Shown one piece after another: positions 62,001-64,000 of a DNA stretch of 64,000 nucleotides. The stretch's first letter is position 1, and the number at the start of each line of letters is the position of its first letter. Origin of the DNA: Omphiscola glabra (taxonomy: Eukaryota > Mollusca > Gastropoda > Lymnaeidae); NCBI GenBank assembly GCA_964017045.1, contig OZ024795.1, positions 53,359,350 to 53,423,349 on the forward strand, written 5' to 3'. The translations under genes and the position numbers were made by a program. Under the pieces are notes generated by a model, which saw only the letters and a program-made list of their open reading frames with translations, did not search any database and had not been told where the DNA came from.

Positions 62001-63215
62001 CTGTTTCATACATGGTTCTGACATTCCACGTGCCTATGTTTGTTTCCTTAGAAAGGAGGGTCTTCGGCTTTGAGGCTTCCAGTATAGTCTGGGTTTGGCC
62101 ACAAGGCTTCATAGCTCTTCTTGGAAAAGAAGAGCCCTCTCTTCTCAGGGCTGAAATTTGTTTGTTTTTTCTTGTTGACGTTTCTGTAGCAATTTGTTTT
62201 TACGGGTGAGGTAGCTGGCCTCACGCCAACCCTCCTCCTTTTGCACCCGGGCTTGGGACCGGCCTTGGCGGAGTTATTCCATGGATTACAACATGGAATT
62301 GTGAGCTCTAGTGGAGTCTCAATTGTTTTAAGGTGCCATTCATAAAATGTAGAGTTAATGATCTCCAATAATTGTTACACAGGCTTAGAGAACTATAAGG
62401 ACTGTTAGATGAACAGTTAGACTGTGTTAGGAACAGTTAGGCTGTGTTAGGAACAGTCAGGCTGTGTTAGGAACAGTTAGACTGTGTTAGGAACAGTTAG
62501 ACTATGTTAGGAACAGTTAGGCTGTGTTAGGAACAGTTAGACTGTGTTAGGAACAGTTAGACTGTGTGAGGGACATTTAGGCTGTGTTAAGAACAGTTAG
62601 TCTGTGTTAAGAACAGTTAGACTGCGTGAGGGACATTTAGGCTGTGTTAAGAACAGTTAGGCTGTGTTAAGAACAGTTAGACTGTGCGAGGGACATTTAG
62701 GCTGTGTTAAGAACAGTTAGGCTGTGTTAAGAACAGTTAGACTGTGTGAGGGACATTTAGGCTGTGTTACAGATGTTTGGCAATGCTACTGGTCATGGTA
62801 CAAGGTCTGACCATGCTACTGGTTATGGTACAAGGTCTTATCATGCTACTGGTCATGGTACAAGGTCTGACCATGCTACCTGTCATGGTACAAGGTCTGA
62901 CCATGCTACTGGTCATGGTACAATGTCTGACTATGCTACTGGTCATGGTACAGGGTCTGACCATGCTACTGGTCATGGTACAAGGTCTGATCATGCTACT
63001 GGTCATGGTACAAGGTCTGATCATGCTACTGGTCATGGTACAAGGTCTGACCATGCTACTGGTCATGGTACAAGGTCTGACCATGCTACTGGTCATGGTA
63101 CAAGGTCTGACCATGCTGCTGAAAAGTTAGAGAAGATGTTTTGTAATCAACTTACCTCATTGTCAGAAAGTCGTCTTACTTCAACACCTGTCTCAGTTGT
63201 TAGGATTTTCACAAC
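56014..63215 (-). CDS. C-terminal four exons of a PTB/PID-like domain protein (partial gene)
   Basis: On the minus strand, exons 63215-63156, 58428-58346, 57447-57381 and 56070-56014 each have AG before and GT after (the last ends in TGA). They join in phase into 88 residues plus stop. Exon products: VVKILTTETGVEVRRLSDNE; then LLLSHSYTEVSACGRR up to LLFFGYIA; then ETTCN with MAKDFKCFVFESDDQGE; then PKALNGLIGSCEELRKSA. The order (beta strand with TG turn, LxxH, S-x-C, FGYIA, F-x-CFVFES, C-terminal helix) fits the second half of a phosphotyrosine-binding domain as in APPL or TBC1D adaptors. The protein ends right after the domain. The N-terminus lies beyond the window. Introns hold the RTE LINE and a piggyBac-like MITE. 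Exact orthology is not recognised. Confidence 0.6.
56190..56600. repeat. Two diverged repeats in an intron of the PTB gene
   Basis: At 56190-56430 about five copies of GCTAGCTAGCAATAGCTTAA-type units of roughly 50 bp are present. At 56470-56590 come two to three copies of a unit with ACATGGATATATATTTATAT and CACATTTTG. The rest of the intron to 57380 is AT-rich without visible features. Confidence 0.75.
57690..57796. repeat. Tandem repeat, about 44-bp unit, 2.5 copies
   Basis: The unit contains TAGTTATCACCATGTATGAT followed by ACACAACAAACATAGGG. Confidence 0.8.
57803..58125. mobile_element. piggyBac-like MITE, 323 bp, TTAA target duplication
   Basis: TTAA lies at 57799-57802 and 58126-58129. 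The ends are CCCCTTCACTACC and the inverse of CCTTTTCGCTACC. The interior has an (AT)n and two direct copies of GTGAYGTCCTTGGTATTT, with no coding sequence. It lies in an intron of the PTB gene. Confidence 0.78.
58443..58770. repeat. Minisatellite, about 47-55 bp unit, 6-7 copies
   Basis: The unit contains AACTTGCATTGGTTAATTCA and then GGATAATAGATGACTG. It starts about 15 bp from the acceptor of PTB exon 58346-58428; the left copies are longer and diverged. Confidence 0.88.
58838..59095. repeat. Minisatellite, 36-38 bp unit, about 6.5 copies
   Basis: The unit contains GATTGACAAGCTAAAGTAAC and then CATAAGTTATTCCATG. The RTE LINE is inserted at its right edge, and the last unit supplies the 16-bp target duplication. 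Confidence 0.9.
59109..60722 (-). CDS. RTE LINE: reverse transcriptase half (537 aa)
   Basis: Motifs in order: GKAPGPDNITAEM, NYRGITLLSIPGKVFNRII, GFRQNRSCTDQI, FIDYEKAFDSLDR, GVRQGCLLSPFLF, DFADDIALLSH (the FADD catalytic box) and FNYLGSTIDTNG. A C-terminal region follows with RWRWIGHTLRKPP and GKRKRGRPKNTWRREL, ending near the AAG tail. No stop lies inside and all RT catalytic aspartates are present. The frame is actually open upstream of this Met to about 60910, where it should join the endonuclease half. Young, probably recently mobile. Confidence 0.93.
   Translation of the reverse strand: MEYFKELLNRPPPTDTPDIQPANEDLQIEESAPNREEIALAIKQLKLGKAPGPDNITAEMMRADINTIVNMLHPLFEKIWEEERVPKDWKEGYLIKIPKKGDLSNCANYRGITLLSIPGKVFNRIILNRMKDQVDMQLRDQQAGFRQNRSCTDQIAALRIIVEQSIEWNSPLYVNFIDYEKAFDSLDRQTLWKLLWHYGVPGKLVRIIQSSYEEMTCRVVHEGRLTDAFTVETGVRQGCLLSPFLFILAIDWILKKSTDKKRNGIQWTLWEQLNDLDFADDIALLSHNQQQMQEKTKDVATFSSQLGLNINKSKTKIMKVNSSNQEHICLEGKALEEVESFNYLGSTIDTNGGSDADVRSRIGKARSAFVLLKKIWESKQLKLQTKVRIFNTNVKTVLLYGAETWKTSASITQKVQTFINTCLRKILNIKWPNTITNKDLLERTYQVPVDEDIIKKRWRWIGHTLRKPPDSTTRQCLTWNPQGKRKRGRPKNTWRRELETDTQNMGYNWKQLERKAQDRDEWKILVDGLCPRRGKKA
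60901..62112 (-). CDS. RTE LINE: apurinic-type endonuclease half (403 aa to the frameshift)
   Basis: Nicks target DNA for target-primed reverse transcription. Motifs in order: GTWNVRTM near residues 27-34, LLGICETRW near 54-62, QCYAPTND near 131-138, MGDLNAKIG near 168-176 and SDHHLVWARL toward residue 265. These carry the N, E, D-x-N and SDH residues of exonuclease-endonuclease-phosphatase folds. A basic, coiled linker follows. The frame ends early at TAA because of an eight-base A-run (plus-strand T-run 60906-60913). One base fewer would continue it as KKDKNAYIDGL into the RT frame. Translation may begin at this Met or upstream. Confidence 0.9.
   Translation of the reverse strand: MKPCGQTQTILEASKPKTLLSKETNIGTWNVRTMYETGKAAQVAAEMRTYKLTLLGICETRWIQAGQITLASGEMLLYSGHEEENAPHTQGVALMLSRMAQDSLIGWEAHGPRIITATFRTKKKKIKMNIIQCYAPTNDSKEDEKETFYNRLQTIIEKFPNRDLNILMGDLNAKIGNDNSGYEEIMGRHGVGERNENGEKLADFCATHELVIGGSEFQHKNIHKITWVSPDNKTQNQIDHICINKKFRKSLQDVRAKRGADVASDHHLVWARLKLKLKKNWEPPTVKRTKFNVALLVNEQKREEFSVTLRNKFQVLEDQTEDDQVEHKWQNIKSSVTSTCQEVLGSVKQKHKDWLSINTLQKIKERKEMKSLVNSSRTRAEKTKAQEKYKEANQKVKNSIKKR
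62396..62766. repeat. Minisatellite, 20-bp unit, about 18 copies
   Basis: The unit is CTGTGTTAGGAACAGTTAGG. A three-unit pattern with GTGAGGGACATTTAGG (positions near 62570, 62630, 62690, 62750) shows a 60-bp higher-order repeat in the right half. Confidence 0.92.
62780..63117. repeat. Minisatellite, 30-bp unit, about 11 copies
   Basis: The unit contains CTACTGGTCATGGTACAAGG and then TCTGACCATG. It is open in several frames on both strands (HATGHGTRSD and similar), which is an artefact. It lies about 40 bp from the donor of PTB exon 63156-63215. Confidence 0.95.
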
Positions 63216-63221
63216 CTAAAG

Positions 63222-63565
63222 AAAACATTTGTGATACAGTAATAACTCTTAATATACTGGGGAAAAAAACCCTAGAAAACATTTGTGATACAGTAATAAC
63301 TGTAACTCTTAATATACTAGGGAAAATAAACCTAGAAAACATTTGTGATAGAGTAATAACAATGTACTGGGGAAAAAAACCCTAGAAAACATTTGTGATA
63401 CAGTAATAACTCTTAATATACTGGGGAAATAAAACCCTAGAAAACATTTGTGATACAGTAATATTAATATACTGGGGAAATAAAACCCTAGAAAACATTT
63501 GTGATACAGTAACAAAACTTAATATACTGGGGAAATAAAACCCTAGAAAACATTTGTGATACAGT
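63222..63565. repeat. Minisatellite, about 50-60 bp unit, 6 copies
   Basis: The unit contains GAAAACATTTGTGATACAGT, AATAACTCTTAATATACT and GGGGAAAWAAACCCTA. It begins seven bases upstream of the first visible PTB exon, so on the minus strand the array runs into the acceptor of that exon. Confidence 0.92.
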
Positions 63566-63577
63566 AATATATCTTAA

Positions 63578-64000
63578 CCCTTTACAGTCCGATGCGCCCG
63601 AAATGCGCCGATTTTTTCCTTAAGCTTACAGTCCGTTGCGGCCAAACCCGCCCGCTTCGCCCCGCTGCGAGGTTGTTTACTTTCGTTCTTAGCACAGCGG
63701 AAATTCATTGCGCATTACTATTTATAGTTCTACCGGAAGAAAGCCTCGTTGTCGGCATTTATTTTGATACTAGTTTGACCGCGGTGTCTTTAGGGGCTGA
63801 TTTTCTACGATTTTTTTAAAAGTTGCGATTTTTTCGCTGTAAAAAATGGCTATTGAAGCCTTGGATACAATTTTGAAAGAACTTAGGACTAATGAAGCTT
63901 CACTATTTCATAAATCTAGTGTCCCTGAAACTGTTTTTTGGTGCAACTTTTGCTTTAATCATTTCTTTGTATTTAGGTATTTTTTATTTTATTTTCTTGC
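63578..64000 (+). mobile_element. Left end of a piggyBac-like element, continuing past the window
   Basis: TTAA at 63574-63577 is followed by CCCTTTACAGTCCGATGCG, and a shorter copy TTACAGTCCGTTGCGG appears at 63626, a terminus style of piggyBac elements. The element cannot be closed because the window ends. The nearby GC-rich stretch is unlike the surrounding AT-rich sequence. Confidence 0.5.
63846..64000 (+). CDS. Open frame at the window edge, possibly the start of a gene or transposase exon
   Basis: From an ATG after GCTGTAAAAA the frame reads MAIEALDTILKELRTNEASL and continues open to the window end. The first 30 residues look protein-like; after about residue 32 the composition turns to Phe and Tyr, as if reading an intron. 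It could belong to the piggyBac-like element beginning at 63578. The function is not recognised. Confidence 0.25.
   Translation, partial: MAIEALDTILKELRTNEASLFHKSSVPETVFWCNFCFNHFFVFRYFLFYFL

Larger units (their letters stand above)
59096..62271 (-). mobile_element. Near-complete RTE-clade LINE, 3176 bp, 16-bp target duplication
   Basis: On the minus strand the element starts at 62271 with CTCCGCCAAGGCCGGTCCCA and ends at 59096 with GGCATAAGAAGAAGAAGAAG, a short AAG microsatellite tail as in RTE/SR2-like elements. The 16-bp duplication AGTTATTCCATGGATT lies at 59080-59095 and 62272-62287. The length and single long coding region (endonuclease then RT) match full-length RTE elements of about 3.2 kb. 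Only one frameshift separates it from an intact reading frame. It lies in an intron of the PTB-domain gene in the same orientation. Confidence 0.93.

Noticed and set aside
59089..62209. Plus-strand open frames over the RTE LINE
   Set aside because: Antisense shadows of the endonuclease and RT coding strand.
1..64000. Telomeric repeats, tRNA or rRNA genes
   Set aside because: No TTAGGG-type array and no recognisable RNA gene segment was seen on either strand by eye; a covariance-model scan was not possible here.

Overview
This is a 64-kb piece of an animal nuclear genome. The evidence is split genes with GT-AG introns, an AT-rich background, LINE and DNA transposon remains, and a very high load of tandem repeats. 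A SPIN-like hAT element (known from tetrapods, some insects and the pond snail Lymnaea), an RTE-type LINE and CR1/L2-like LINE fragments together suggest a lophotrochozoan, most likely a gastropod mollusc. That placement is an inference, not something read directly. There are no operons, bacterial genes, CRISPR arrays, or recognisable rRNA or tRNA genes.

Layout. 1-4130: short tandem arrays, a GC-rich element fragment, and a broken minus-strand CR1/L2-like LINE whose reverse-transcriptase segment has itself been tandemly amplified. 4131-28546: one 24.4-kb satellite of a 50-bp unit (about 488 copies), with higher-order duplications inside and a decayed right edge containing poly-C runs. 28547-40740: AT-rich sequence with two possible terminal exons. 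It also holds a nested DNA-transposon cluster (a Tc1/mariner-pogo-like MITE containing two hAT MITEs), a SPIN-like MITE with perfect 8-bp target duplications, a Mutator-like foldback element, a relic hAT/SPIN-type transposase, and several minisatellites.

40741-47379: a complete plus-strand alpha-L-fucosidase gene (GH29, lysosomal). It has nine coding exons that join in phase into 478 codons. E-boxes of the CLEAR/M-box type lie just upstream, one intron is of the GC-AG class, and several introns contain tandem arrays. 47938-48894: a 24-bp array just downstream of the gene. 49000-56000: more arrays, a second foldback element, and a 3' fragment of the CR1/L2-like LINE.

56014-63215: the last four exons, on the minus strand, of a gene encoding a PTB/PID-like domain. 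Its introns contain a piggyBac-like MITE (57803-58125) and an almost intact RTE LINE (59096-62271, one frameshift, 16-bp target duplication), as well as several minisatellites. 63578-64000: left end of a second piggyBac-like element running to the window edge.

No new multi-gene system is visible. The unusual features are structural: about 30 unrelated tandem arrays in 64 kb, at least two of them seeded from transposon coding sequence; a large satellite with several layers of duplication; and dated nested insertions. The fucosidase and the PTB-domain gene are unrelated neighbours and there is no sign that they work together.
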